This document shows positions 19,910-30,530 of a stretch of 64,000 nt of DNA, piece after piece. Made by a program: the position numbers and the translations under genes. The notes beneath the pieces are model-generated. The model was given only the letters and a program-made list of their open reading frames with translations, had not been told where the DNA came from and made no database searches. The DNA comes from Streptomyces sp. NBC_01571 (lineage in GTDB: Bacteria > Actinomycetota > Actinomycetes > Streptomycetales > Streptomycetaceae). The stretch covers positions 5,580,001 through 5,644,000 of the forward strand of contig NZ_JAPEPZ010000001.1 of the NCBI RefSeq assembly GCF_026339875.1, given 5' to 3'. Numbering within the stretch: the first letter of the stretch is position 1; each line of letters opens with the position of its first letter.

Positions 19910-21037
19910 GTGAACACTCGTAACACCCGGCTTCGTCGTACGGCCATAGCCCTGGCCTCGTCCGCGATCGCCGTCTCCCTCGCCGGCTGCGGGGTCGTCG
20001 ACGGGATCGGCGGCAGCGACTCCAAGGCGAGCCCGACCAAGGGCGACGACATCAAGGTGGGTCTCCTTCTCCCCGAGAAGGCGAACACGCGTTACGAGAA
20101 GTTCGACTACCCGATCATCAATGAGCAGGTCAAAAAGCTGACCAACGGCAAGGGCGAGGTTATCCACCTCAACGCCGAGCAGAGCGCGAGCAAGCAGAAC
20201 GCCCAGCTCCAGCAGTTGGTGGACGACAAGGTCGACGTCCTCCTCGTGGACGCGGTCGACTCCAAGGCCATCGCGAGCGGTGTGCGCAAGGCCAAGGCAG
20301 CGGGTATCCCCGTCATCGCCTACGACCGGCTGGCCGAGGGCCCGATCGACGCGTACATCTCCTTCGACAACGAGCTCGTCGGCGAGGTGCAGGGCAAGGA
20401 ACTCCTGAAGGCCCTCGGCACCAACACCGCCACGAAGCAGATCGTGATGATGAACGGCGCGCCCACCGACCCGAACGCGGCGCAGTTCAAGGCGGGCGCC
20501 ATGTCCGTGCTCGACGGCAAGGTCGAGATCGCCCAGAAGTACGACACCAAGGACTGGGACCCGGCCCAGGCCAAGTCCAACATGGAGAAGGCCATCTCGG
20601 CCATCGGCCTCAGCAACATCGCCGGCGTCTACTCCGCCAACGACGGCCTCGCGGGCGGGGTCATCGACGCGATGAAGACCATGGGTGTCAACAAGGTGCC
20701 GCCGGTCACGGGCCAGGACGCCGAGCTCGACGCGGTGCAGCGGATCCTCCTGGGTGAGCAGTACATGAGCGTCTACAAGTCGTACCCGCAGGAGGCCACC
20801 GCCGCCGCCGAGATGGCCGTGGCGAAGGTCCAGGGCCGCGGGATCGAGTTCGACGCGCTGACCCGGGACAAGGTCGACAGCCCCACGGCCCAGAAGATCC
20901 CGGCCCAGCTCGTGCCCGTGGTCGCCCTCACCAAGGACAACATCAAGGAAACGGTGCTCCAGGACAACATCTACCGCCTCAGCGAGATCTGCACGGCCAA
21001 GTACAAGTCGGCCTGTGCGGCGGCCGGCATCAAGTAG
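19910..21037 (+). CDS. Sugar ABC transporter substrate-binding lipoprotein
   Basis: A 375-residue protein from GTG 19910, with GGAAGG 8 nt upstream. The signal peptide ends in the lipobox LAGC, cysteine at 27, so it is anchored to the outer face of the membrane. The rest is a type I periplasmic binding fold of the xylose/ribose class: IKVGLLLPEKANTRYEKFD, DVLLVDAVDSKAIASGV, GIPVIAYDRL, ISFDNELVGEVQGK and PVTGQDAELDAVQRI. No permease or ATPase gene is adjacent, so it stands alone or works with a transporter encoded elsewhere. The exact sugar cannot be read from sequence. Confidence 0.92.
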   Translation: MNTRNTRLRRTAIALASSAIAVSLAGCGVVDGIGGSDSKASPTKGDDIKVGLLLPEKANTRYEKFDYPIINEQVKKLTNGKGEVIHLNAEQSASKQNAQLQQLVDDKVDVLLVDAVDSKAIASGVRKAKAAGIPVIAYDRLAEGPIDAYISFDNELVGEVQGKELLKALGTNTATKQIVMMNGAPTDPNAAQFKAGAMSVLDGKVEIAQKYDTKDWDPAQAKSNMEKAISAIGLSNIAGVYSANDGLAGGVIDAMKTMGVNKVPPVTGQDAELDAVQRILLGEQYMSVYKSYPQEATAAAEMAVAKVQGRGIEFDALTRDKVDSPTAQKIPAQLVPVVALTKDNIKETVLQDNIYRLSEICTAKYKSACAAAGIK

Positions 21038-21056
21038 CCGTACCTGTCCTGCGACC

Positions 21057-21093
21057 TACGCGCGGGAGCCCCGGGCCGGGGCTCCCGCGCGTA
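21057..21093 (+). terminator. Terminator after the sugar-binding lipoprotein gene
   Basis: TACGCGCGGGAGCCCC and GGGGCTCCCGCGCGTA form a perfect 16-bp stem around a 5-nt loop, 19 bp after the stop codon. Confidence 0.93.
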
Positions 21094-21150
21094 CGTCTTT
21101 CACGGCCCGGGTGAACCGTTCCGGGCCGGTCGGGGTCTCACCGGGAGACC

Positions 21151-21681
21151 GTGCTCGATGCGTTCGTACTGGAGGCGCCCGTGGCCATGATCGGCCTGTT
21201 CTGGATCACCGAGGAGAGCGTGTACGTGGGTGCCGAGCCCGCGGGGAACGGGCGCGGGGTACGGCTCACTCCCGAGGGCCTGGAGGCCGTGGGCACCGAC
21301 CAGAAGGGCTTCTGGGCGTGGCGGGACGTGCGTGCGGTCACCGTGCACGACGCGCAGGTGCGCTCCAGTACCCGGTGGCTGGTGAACAGCGTGATGGACA
21401 CGGTCCTCGACGTGGCGACGGGCGGCGGTGAGGCGCCGCCCGCGTTCGAACTCCACGTCCGCACGGACGAGGAGAAGGCCGAACTGACGGTGTACACGGC
21501 GGCCGTCGGGGGCTATGTGCAGTCCGAGTACGAACTGTCGCTTGACCTGTTGAACCGCTTCGTCGACGGCACGGCGGACGTGGCGCGGCTGTTGGAGTGG
21601 GGGAGCGTCGAGGGCGACGGTGTCACACCCTGGCGGGCAGCCCGGGAGGCGCTGCTCAGGAGCTGGGCCACGGCTGTCTGA
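21151..21681 (+). CDS. Conserved hypothetical protein
   Basis: A 176-residue soluble protein from GTG 21151, with GGGAGA just upstream; ATG 21187 (MIGLFWITEESVYVG) is an alternative start. The composition alternates beta-like segments (AVTVHDAQVRS, FELHVRTDEEKAELTVYT) with a helical C-terminus (LNRFVDGTADVARLLEWG). A pleckstrin-like or similar small beta fold is possible, but I recognise no family. It appears monocistronic. Confidence 0.7.
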   Translation: MLDAFVLEAPVAMIGLFWITEESVYVGAEPAGNGRGVRLTPEGLEAVGTDQKGFWAWRDVRAVTVHDAQVRSSTRWLVNSVMDTVLDVATGGGEAPPAFELHVRTDEEKAELTVYTAAVGGYVQSEYELSLDLLNRFVDGTADVARLLEWGSVEGDGVTPWRAAREALLRSWATAV

Positions 21682-22282
21682 GACGGGTCCCTCGCGGGCG
21701 GTGCCCCGGCGGGTGCGTTCCGTCCCACCGCGGGGGTGATCCGCGCCGAAGTCGCCGTCCCCGAGGGCCCGTTGAGGGCCTCCTGAGCGGAGAGGCGATC
21801 CGGCCCCGGGCGTGGCTGAGCGCGCCCCGCGTACGCGTTGCCACGGTTGCCTCCAGCGCGAGCCCCGTAACCGACCCACGGGCCCTCCAGGCCGTTCCTG
21901 ACGCCTCGCTGGTGAGCTCCACCGTCACCTCCGGCGGACCGCCGGTCACCCCCGGGTGGGTGTCCTGGACCGGGGTCGCGTCGCGGTGGTCGCGGCCACG
22001 GCCGGGCACGGCGTCGGCCCCGGCGGCGCGGGGTGCAGCGGAGGCACCGTCATGTTGTTGCAGGGTGCCGTGCGGAGGTGGGGGAATTTCCGGACGTATA
22101 CGGGCGAGAGGGGGCGCGCGGGGGGCGCGCCCGTGTTGCGATGGCGGTCGGGGCCGCGCATAGTTGCGCTGCGGAAGACGCGGGCCACGGGGTCCGCAGT
22201 GCGGAAGTGCTCCGCCGTGGACGGTGCGCAGCGTCGCATCACGGAGGTTGCTGGAGCCGGAGGTTGGAGCCAGGGGTGGGAG
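21682..22282. other. 600-bp intergenic region
   Basis: Very GC-rich with no reading frame of convincing composition on either strand. The right end contains the palindrome CGTATACG and the presumed promoter of the following regulator gene. The frame of that regulator is open back to 21956, but the added sequence does not look like protein and lacks a better ribosome site. Confidence 0.5.
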
Positions 22283-23317
22283 ATGGCCGGGCACGGGGCG
22301 GACAGGCATCCGCACGGCGCTGACCGACTGTGCGACGCCGGGGACCGGGTGTACTCCCGGGCCGTGCGGCGCGGGCGGGTGCCGCGCGGTGACGCCGAGG
22401 CGGTGCCCTGCCTGGTCGAGTTGGCGCTGCTGCACCCGGACCCCGACGACATGGGGTGGCTGGTGCCGACCTCGCCGCAGGAGGTCATGACGCGGCTGAT
22501 CCGGGGTGTGTACGAGGAGGTCAGCGCGAGCCAGGCGCGGGTGGGCGGCGCGGTGGCGGCGTTCGAGTGGTACGCCGGGCTCGGCGGGCGCGTGCAGGCG
22601 CAGACCGAGGGGGTGGCGATCCGCGTCCTGGACGGACTGCCCAGGATCCGGGCCGCGATGGACGAGGCGACCGAGGCGTGCACCAGCGAGGTGCTGACGG
22701 TGCAGCCGGGCGGCATCCGCCGCGAGGACGAGCTGTCGGAGGGCCTGCACCGGGCGCTGGAGATGCGACGGCGGGGTGTGCGGATGCGGGACCTGTACAC
22801 GCATGTGGCGCGGCACGGCCAGGGCCTGCACAACTACATGGAGATGATGGGCGGCGCGGCGGAGGCCCGGACGCTCGACGAGGTGGTCGAGCGGCTCATC
22901 CTCTTCGACCGCAAGGTGGCGTTCATCCCGGCCAACGACGACCGCACGATCGCGCTGGAGCTGCGGCACCCGGCGCTGGTCGACTACCTGGTGACGGTCT
23001 TCGAGCGGCTGTGGCGGCTGGCGATCCCGCTCGCCGCCCCGCTCCCGGAGACCGGCATCGACGGCATCACCCATCGCGAGCGTTCGATCGCGGCGCTGCT
23101 CGCCGAGGGGCACCAGGACGCGGTGGTCGCGGAGCGGCTGGGGATCAGCGTGCGGACGTGCCGGGCGCACATCGCACGCCTCTCGGAAACCCTGGGAGCG
23201 GCGAGCCGTACGCAGTTGGGCGTCCGGATCGCGCAGGCGGGGCTCGATGGGCCGCCGCGCTCCCCGGAGCTGCTGCCGTTCAGTGCTCCTGGTCCAGAAT
23301 CCCCGACTGGGCGATGA
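22283..23317 (+). CDS. LuxR-type HTH regulator with TrmB-like N-terminal region (paralogue A)
   Basis: A 344-residue protein from ATG 22283, with AGGGG 7 nt upstream. The N-terminus has PCLVELALLHPDPDDMGWL. The middle reads VVERLILFDRKVAFIPANDD, followed by IALELRHPALVDYLVTVFE, a phospholipase-D-like TrmB effector-type region. The C-terminus is a LuxR HTH: ERSIAALLAEGHQDAVVAERL, then GISVRTCRAHIARLSETLGA. It has no receiver domain. It shares these blocks with the convergent gene at 23280-24263 and overlaps that gene's 3' end by 38 bp. Probably regulates an adjacent locus (inference). Confidence 0.8.
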   Translation: MAGHGADRHPHGADRLCDAGDRVYSRAVRRGRVPRGDAEAVPCLVELALLHPDPDDMGWLVPTSPQEVMTRLIRGVYEEVSASQARVGGAVAAFEWYAGLGGRVQAQTEGVAIRVLDGLPRIRAAMDEATEACTSEVLTVQPGGIRREDELSEGLHRALEMRRRGVRMRDLYTHVARHGQGLHNYMEMMGGAAEARTLDEVVERLILFDRKVAFIPANDDRTIALELRHPALVDYLVTVFERLWRLAIPLAAPLPETGIDGITHRERSIAALLAEGHQDAVVAERLGISVRTCRAHIARLSETLGAASRTQLGVRIAQAGLDGPPRSPELLPFSAPGPESPTGR

Positions 23318-24263
23318 GATAGCCGAGTTGTGCCCGGCTGCCGCTGCCGAGCGCGGTGGCCAGTTTGGCGACGTGGGCGCGGCAGGTGCGGACGTTCATG
23401 CCGAGACGGCGGGCGATGGCCTCGTCGACGTGGCCCTCCACCAGGAGTTTGGCGATGGAGTGCTGGATGTTGGTGATGCCGCCCGGGGCGGTCTCGTAGG
23501 GCGCGCCGGCGGTGAGCGGGACGGCGCGGCCCCAGATGAACTCGAAGACCTTGATCAGGTAGCGGACGAGTCCCGGATGGCGCAGTTCCAGGGCGACTTG
23601 CTGGTCGTCGCGGGTGGGGATGAAGGCGACGCTCTCGTCGCAGACGATGAGGCGCTCCACCAGCTCGTCGATGGTGCGGTACTCGACCTTGCCGTCGGAC
23701 AGCTGTGCCACGTAGGCCAGTTTGTCGGGACTGTAGCGGGCTGTGTGCTGATAGAGCGTCCGGATCTTCACACCACGTTCGATCAGCGGCCGGTCGCGTT
23801 CCAGCCCCTGGAGGAGGCTGCGCTCGGAGCCGCGGTCGCTCGGCTGGATCGTGAGCATCTCGTGCTGGCACTGGGAGGTCGCCAGGTTCAGCGCCGCGTT
23901 GATACGGTCGCCGCCCTCCAGCACTGTGATGGAGTGGGTGAGCGTCGCTCCTTGGACGCTGAGAGCCATGAACGGCTCAAAAGCGTCACTCAACTCGATC
24001 GAGAGACGCCTGCGTTCGGTGATCTCGCGCTCTATGGGGTTGAGTCGCTGGGCCAGGGCCACCGAAGGGGGCACCGGGCGCAGCCAGTTCGCGTCATCGG
24101 GATCGGGGTGGAGGAGTGCCAGTTCCACCAAGCAGGGGGCGGGCTCCGCGTCCTCGCGCGCGATTCGTCCTGTGCGCAGCGCGTTCGCGTAGAGACGGCC
24201 TCCGTCCTCGCACAACTGGGTCACACCGTGGGGATGTGTCGCATTAGTCTGATTCGTTGCCAA
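23280..24263 (-). CDS. LuxR-type HTH regulator with TrmB-like N-terminal region (paralogue B)
   Basis: A 327-residue protein starting at TTG 24263, with the run GGGGGGTGGAC immediately upstream. No ATG occurs early in frame. Blocks shared with its neighbour are PCLVELALLHPDPDD, VERLIVCDESVAFIPTRDD, VALELRHPGLVRYLIKVFE, and the HTH pair IAKLLVEGHVDEAIARRL and GMNVRTCRAHVAKLATALG. It is divergent from the repeat-peptide gene across a 131-bp spacer, so it is the natural candidate to control that operon. The effector is unknown. Confidence 0.83.
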   Translation of the reverse strand: MATNQTNATHPHGVTQLCEDGGRLYANALRTGRIAREDAEPAPCLVELALLHPDPDDANWLRPVPPSVALAQRLNPIEREITERRRLSIELSDAFEPFMALSVQGATLTHSITVLEGGDRINAALNLATSQCQHEMLTIQPSDRGSERSLLQGLERDRPLIERGVKIRTLYQHTARYSPDKLAYVAQLSDGKVEYRTIDELVERLIVCDESVAFIPTRDDQQVALELRHPGLVRYLIKVFEFIWGRAVPLTAGAPYETAPGGITNIQHSIAKLLVEGHVDEAIARRLGMNVRTCRAHVAKLATALGSGSRAQLGYLIAQSGILDQEH

Positions 24264-24394
24264 AAGTCCACCCCCCAGGGTCCTGAACGTGCAGGAACAT
24301 GATGCATCGATTATGTGGCCACGACGTGCCCGAATGAGCCATCGTCTTATTCGACGGGGGAAGACGGGACTTTCAAGTGAGGACGAAGCCGACT
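24264..24394. promoter_or_regulatory. Divergent promoter region between regulator B and the peptide operon
   Basis: A comparatively A/T-rich 131-bp spacer containing the palindrome GATGCATC and the patch ATCGATTATG, plausible promoter elements. The two transcription units face away from each other, so one operator could control both. Exact -35 and -10 boxes cannot be assigned. Confidence 0.45.
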
Positions 24395-24616
24395 ATGCGT
24401 AACAAAATGCTTCGCTCGGTGCTTGTCGCCGCCTTCTCCGCCATGGTGGCATTCGGAGCTCTGGGCGGCCTCTCCGAGACGAAGGCCGACGTACTGGCGG
24501 ACAGTCACTGGCCGGCGGTGGCCACGGACAATGTACTGGCGGACAGTCACTGGCCGGCGCCAGCCGCGGACGACGTGGTTGTGACTCCGGCGGCGGATGA
24601 CGGCTCCGGGAGTTGA
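24395..24616 (+). CDS. Secreted precursor peptide with VLADSHWP repeats
   Basis: A 73-residue protein from ATG 24395, with GAGGA 9 nt upstream; GTG 24377 is possible. MRNKMLRSVLVAAFSAMVAF is a signal peptide. The mature part reads as imperfect 14-residue units, VLADSHWPAVATDN and VLADSHWPAPAADD, then VVVTPAADDGSGS. The core VLADSHWPA is encoded by a 27-bp DNA segment repeated exactly (24491-24517 and 24533-24559). The design, an export signal plus repeated cores with acidic spacers, resembles a multi-copy peptide pheromone or modified-peptide precursor (inference). It is co-directional with the next gene, one base apart. I do not recognise a described family. Confidence 0.7.
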   Translation: MRNKMLRSVLVAAFSAMVAFGALGGLSETKADVLADSHWPAVATDNVLADSHWPAPAADDVVVTPAADDGSGS

Positions 24617-24617
24617 C

Positions 24618-24953
24618 GTGACGACGCCCCCCGACGACCGCTCCTTCCGTCGCGAGATGGCAACCGCCTACCGCTCCGGCTGGCACTTCATCGACCTGGC
24701 GACAGCGATCCCGCACACCGGTGACTCGCTGATGGTGACCGTGTTCGGAGAGCCGGTCGTCGTCACCCGGGACGAGGAGGAGGACGTACGGGCGTACCGG
24801 TGTCTGCGACGCCCGCGCGGCGCGCCGCAGCCCGTGCGATGTGCCATCAGGTACGGAATGATCTTTGTGAACCTCGATCAGCGTGACCACCAGCTGGCCG
24901 AGCCGGAAGCCCCGGATGTAAGGACCATCTCAGCCACCCCCCGCAGTGCCTGA
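24618..24953 (+). CDS. Miniature Rieske-like protein with CxR/CxxR in place of CxH/CxxH
   Basis: A 111-residue protein from GTG 24618, one base after the peptide stop codon, with GGGAG just upstream (ATG 24597 would overlap). The sequence follows the N-terminal Rieske domain of ring-hydroxylating oxygenase alpha subunits: SGWHFIDLATAIPHTGDSL, FGEPVVVTRDEEEDVRAYR and YGMIFVNLD. The cluster ligands normally read CxH...CxxH. Here they read C62-L-R64 and C75-A-I-R78, so both histidines are arginine and the loop is shorter. There is no catalytic mononuclear-iron domain. It may bind an altered cluster, or none and act as a peptide-binding partner (inference). Confidence 0.65.
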   Translation: MTTPPDDRSFRREMATAYRSGWHFIDLATAIPHTGDSLMVTVFGEPVVVTRDEEEDVRAYRCLRRPRGAPQPVRCAIRYGMIFVNLDQRDHQLAEPEAPDVRTISATPRSA

Positions 24954-24996
24954 CGCGATTCCCCCGTCGTAGTAGATCGCGCAGGTACTTCCCCCC

Positions 24997-25037
24997 GCAG
25001 CGGCGTCACCGTGACCTGAACACGGTGACGCCGCTGC
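24997..25037. terminator. Bidirectional terminator between the peptide operon and the PPOX gene
   Basis: GCAGCGGCGTCACCGTG and CACGGTGACGCCGCTGC form a perfect 17-bp stem with a 7-nt loop. On the plus strand AGTTTTG follows. Confidence 0.93.
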
Positions 25038-25124
25038 AGTTTTGGGCGAAAGATCCTGGTATCCGAGGCTCGTCCCCCGGGTGCGGCCTCATTCACGAAG
25101 GCCGGAACCGGGCGGGCGGCGGAA

Positions 25125-25538
25125 TCAGCCGCGCCCCAGCGCCGAGGTCAGTCTGATCTCGATCACCACCCGGGCCGGGTTGGGTGAGGGGGTCCTCCCA
25201 TACCGCTCCGCGTACCGCCGTTCCGCCTCCGCGACGCGCGACGGTTCGGCGGAGACGGTCGCGCGCCCCTCCAGCGTCGCCCACCGCCGTCCGTCCACCT
25301 GGCACACCGCGACCCGGGCGCCGTCGGCCCCGGCGGCCGTCACGTGCCCCACCTTCGCGCTGGACCCGCCGGCGATGACCCGGGCCAGACCGGCCTGTGG
25401 ATCGTAGGTGACCCCGACGGGAACGACGTGCGGGCTGCCGTCCGCCCGGAGCGTGGTCAGCGTGCACAGGTGCCGCTCCCGCCAGAAGGCGAGGTAGGCG
25501 GGATCGGGATCGTGCGGGTCCACCGGATATGCGGCCAT
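25125..25538 (-). CDS. PPOX-class (pyridoxamine phosphate oxidase-like) flavin/F420-binding protein
   Basis: A 137-residue protein from ATG 25538. The split-barrel fold is indicated by [27 protein letters not shown] near the N-terminus, which contains the usual ATL-R-DGxPH segment, and by [12 protein letters not shown] in the middle. Actinobacterial members of this size usually bind F420 or FMN and reduce diverse substrates; the substrate cannot be assigned. It is convergent with the peptide operon and divergent from clpB. Confidence 0.85.
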   Translation of the reverse strand: MAAYPVDPHDPDPAYLAFWRERHLCTLTTLRADGSPHVVPVGVTYDPQAGLARVIAGGSSAKVGHVTAAGADGARVAVCQVDGRRWATLEGRATVSAEPSRVAEAERRYAERYGRTPSPNPARVVIEIRLTSALGRG

Positions 25539-25587
25539 GGTCCGAAAGGTAACCCGACCGTTCCGACGTAAGTCCCCCCGGCCTCAC

Positions 25588-25608
25588 CTTGAGTGGAATA
25601 GACTCAAC
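25588..25608 (+). promoter_or_regulatory. HAIR operator upstream of clpB
   Basis: CTTGAGT-N7-ACTCAAC matches the HspR consensus CTTGAGT-N7-ACTCAAG except for the last base. It lies 102 bp upstream of the clpB start codon. ClpB is a known HspR target in Streptomyces. Confidence 0.88.
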
Positions 25609-25630
25609 TTTGTGTACGCTGACTGAGTCA

Positions 25631-25696
25631 GTCCGTACGGGAAGGTCCGTACGCGAAGTCCGTACAGAGAGTCCGTTCAGGAAGTCCGTGCACAGG
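25631..25696 (+). repeat. Five tandem GTCCGTAC-type repeats in the clpB leader
   Basis: Units begin at 25631, 25645, 25658, 25671 and 25684 (period 13-14 bp) with consensus GTCCGTACGNGAA. The last unit runs into the AGGAGGA ribosome-binding site. The array sits between the HAIR and the start codon, so it would form the 5' untranslated region. Confidence 0.85.
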
Positions 25697-25710
25697 AGGA
25701 GAACGCGAAC

Positions 25711-28308
<2,598 letters not shown>

Positions 28309-28325
28309 CGCCTGCGGGCGCGGCG

Positions 28326-28367
28326 GCTCGGCACGGGTAGGCCCCGAAGGAGCCGTACCCGAGCCGA
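28326..28367 (+). terminator. Imperfect hairpin after clpB
   Basis: CGGCTCGG...CGGGTA can pair with TACCCGAGCCG in an interrupted stem just past the clpB stop codon. The pairing is imperfect and there is no clear T-run. Confidence 0.35.
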
Positions 28368-28664
28368 CGCGGATGGCTGGGACGGCCGAGGGCGGGTGGC
28401 TCCCGCCCTCGTACCGGACACCCGCCCGGTCACGGTTGTGAACGGATCGGGCGTCGGACAGAGCGCGGACGACACCCCGCCCCCGCCCCGCCGCCGCGGG
28501 CCGGAAGCCGCCCGTACCGGGCCCCGCGCCCCCGTGACGACGGGTTCCGCCCCGGTCGCCGGTGACGAGATCATGCCGCCCCGGCCGACAGGCCCCGTCA
28601 GGGGTTGCCACTCCCCGCCCCGGATGGGGGAGGATGGCGGTATCCGTACGAAGGGAAATACACG

Positions 28665-29195
28665 GTGAGCATCGACCCGTCCTCGATTCCGAATTTCGGG
28701 GGCCAGCCCGAGCCGCAGCCCGGCGGACCGGCGGGCCCCGTCGTCCCGGATCAGGACCTCGTGAAGCAGCTCCTCGACCAGATGGAGCTGAAGTACGTCG
28801 TCGACGACGAGGGTGACCTCGCGGCGCCGTGGGAGGAGTTCCGTACGTACTTCATGTTCCGCGGCGAGGGTGACCAGCAGGTCTTCTCGGTGCGGACGTT
28901 CTACGACCGGCCGCACCAGATCGACGAGAAGCCGACGCTGCTGGAGTCGATCGACGACTGGAACCGTCGCACGCTGTGGCCGAAGGTCTACACCCACACG
29001 CACGACGACGGCACCGTCCGCCTGATCGGCGAGGCGCAGATGCTGATCGGCACCGGCGTCGCCCTCGAACACTTCGTGTCGTCGACGGTCAGCTGGGTGC
29101 GGGCCGCCATCGAGTTCGACAAGTGGCTCGTCGAGCAGCTCGGCCTGGAGCAGGAAGTGAACGAGGCGGACAAGCCCGAGGACGACGACGAGTAG
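28665..29195 (+). CDS. YbjN domain-containing protein
   Basis: A 176-residue protein from GTG 28665, with GAAGGGAAA 7 nt upstream. A Pro/Gly-rich N-terminus of about 30 residues precedes a YbjN-type fold: LDQMELKYVVDDEGDLAAPW, FYDRPHQIDEKPTLLESIDDWNR and GEAQMLIGTGVALEHF, with an acidic tail. YbjN proteins resemble type III secretion chaperones in fold and their role in actinobacteria is unclear. It converges on the mannosyltransferase gene 27 bp away. Confidence 0.85.
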   Translation: MSIDPSSIPNFGGQPEPQPGGPAGPVVPDQDLVKQLLDQMELKYVVDDEGDLAAPWEEFRTYFMFRGEGDQQVFSVRTFYDRPHQIDEKPTLLESIDDWNRRTLWPKVYTHTHDDGTVRLIGEAQMLIGTGVALEHFVSSTVSWVRAAIEFDKWLVEQLGLEQEVNEADKPEDDDE

Positions 29196-29221
29196 TCCTC
29201 CCGCTGGTTTTCCGCCAGGTT

Positions 29222-30424
29222 CTACAGCGGCGTGTGCGCGATGACGACGAGATACGCGCCGTAGGCGAACGAGAGCCCGGCCAGGGCGCCGACCACCAGG
29301 ACGGCGTGCCAGGGCCGGGCTCTTGCCGTCCGCACCAGTGCCCGGGCCATCGGCAGCAGCAGCGGGAACGCGGGCAGCAGGAAGCGCGGCTTGCACTCGA
29401 AGAACCCGGCGCCGCCGAGCGCGATCAGCAGCAGGACACCGCTGTGGACGAGCAGCGGCAGCGGGGCCCGGTCCGCGATCAGCAGCGCGTACAGCAGCAC
29501 GGCCACCGCCACGATCACCAGCGACATGGGGAACACGAAGCGGTCCCCGCGGAGCAGCAGGTGCTTGACGAAGCGCAGCGCGCCCACGCCGAAGTCGAAG
29601 CGCGAGCCCCACAGCCGCTGCACCTCGAAGTACCCGCCGAGCGGATCGCCCCGGCGGCGGCCCACCCACAGCACGTAGCCGCACCAGCCGAGCGGCGCGA
29701 GCGCGGCGCCCGTCCACAGGCTGTGGGGAACTTTCCGGCCGCGCCGCCGCCAGACCTCGCAGGCCGCCGCCGCGAGGACCGCCGCGGCGACCGCGAAGCC
29801 GTTCGGCCGGGACAGGCCCGCGAGCGCCGCCAGCGCGCCGGCCCACAGCCAGCTCCCGGTGAGCACCGCGTACAGGGACCAGGCGGCGAAGGCGGTGAGC
29901 ACGGACTCGGTGTACGCGAGGGAGAGCACCACCGAGTGCGGGAGCAGGCCCCAGAGCAGGACGAGCGCGGTGCCGACCGCGCGGCCGTGCAGCCGGGCCC
30001 CGATCGCGTAGATCCCGCACGCGGCGGTCGCCGCGGCCAGCCAGGACACCAGCAGGCCCGCCGCGCCCCCGCTCAGCGGGGTCACCTCCGTGACGGCCCG
30101 GACGAGCCCCGGGTACAGCGGGAAGAACGCCAGGTCGCTGTGGACGACGGTGGGTCTGAAGTGCTGGGCGCGTACGTAGCCGTGCGCCGCGATTCCCAGG
30201 TACCAGAGGGAGTCCCAGGAGCGTCCGAGGAGGGCGAGTGCGTGCTTGCCGTTGGCCCGGGCGGTCCCGGCGAGCACCAGGACACCGACGAGCCGGGCCA
30301 GGACGAACAGCCCCAGCGCGTACACGACGGCGGGCACGCTCCGCCTGGACCGCGCCGCGCGGGCGCGGTCCCCGTCACCTGACTTCTGGACGGCGGGGGC
30401 CGGAAGGGTACTGGCGTGGGTCAC
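29222..30424 (-). CDS. PIG-V-like integral membrane mannosyltransferase
   Basis: A 400-residue protein from GTG 30424 with about ten hydrophobic helices. The motif RSWDSLWYLGIAAHGY (about 68-83) is the signature loop of PIG-V-type GT-C glycosyltransferases, where the acidic residue following W binds the lipid-linked donor. SLAYTESVL and LSRPNGF, also typical, follow. It probably transfers mannose from polyprenyl-phosphate to an extracytoplasmic acceptor; the acceptor is unknown. It appears monocistronic, upstream of the aminotransferase gene on the same strand. Confidence 0.8.
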   Translation of the reverse strand: MTHASTLPAPAVQKSGDGDRARAARSRRSVPAVVYALGLFVLARLVGVLVLAGTARANGKHALALLGRSWDSLWYLGIAAHGYVRAQHFRPTVVHSDLAFFPLYPGLVRAVTEVTPLSGGAAGLLVSWLAAATAACGIYAIGARLHGRAVGTALVLLWGLLPHSVVLSLAYTESVLTAFAAWSLYAVLTGSWLWAGALAALAGLSRPNGFAVAAAVLAAAACEVWRRRGRKVPHSLWTGAALAPLGWCGYVLWVGRRRGDPLGGYFEVQRLWGSRFDFGVGALRFVKHLLLRGDRFVFPMSLVIVAVAVLLYALLIADRAPLPLLVHSGVLLLIALGGAGFFECKPRFLLPAFPLLLPMARALVRTARARPWHAVLVVGALAGLSFAYGAYLVVIAHTPL

Positions 30425-30530
30425 ACCCGAACTCTGCGTCCCTTACGGGGCGTTTGCGAACGTTGCGCGTCCGCGCGGGTGCGGTTTTCCCCGCTTCGGC
30501 GCGTCGTCCGCGGGAGCCGCGCTCCGCGTG

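Noticed and set aside
22033..22282. Upstream extension of the regulator at 22283 to about 21956
   Set aside because: The added residues are not protein-like and no ribosome site supports an earlier start.
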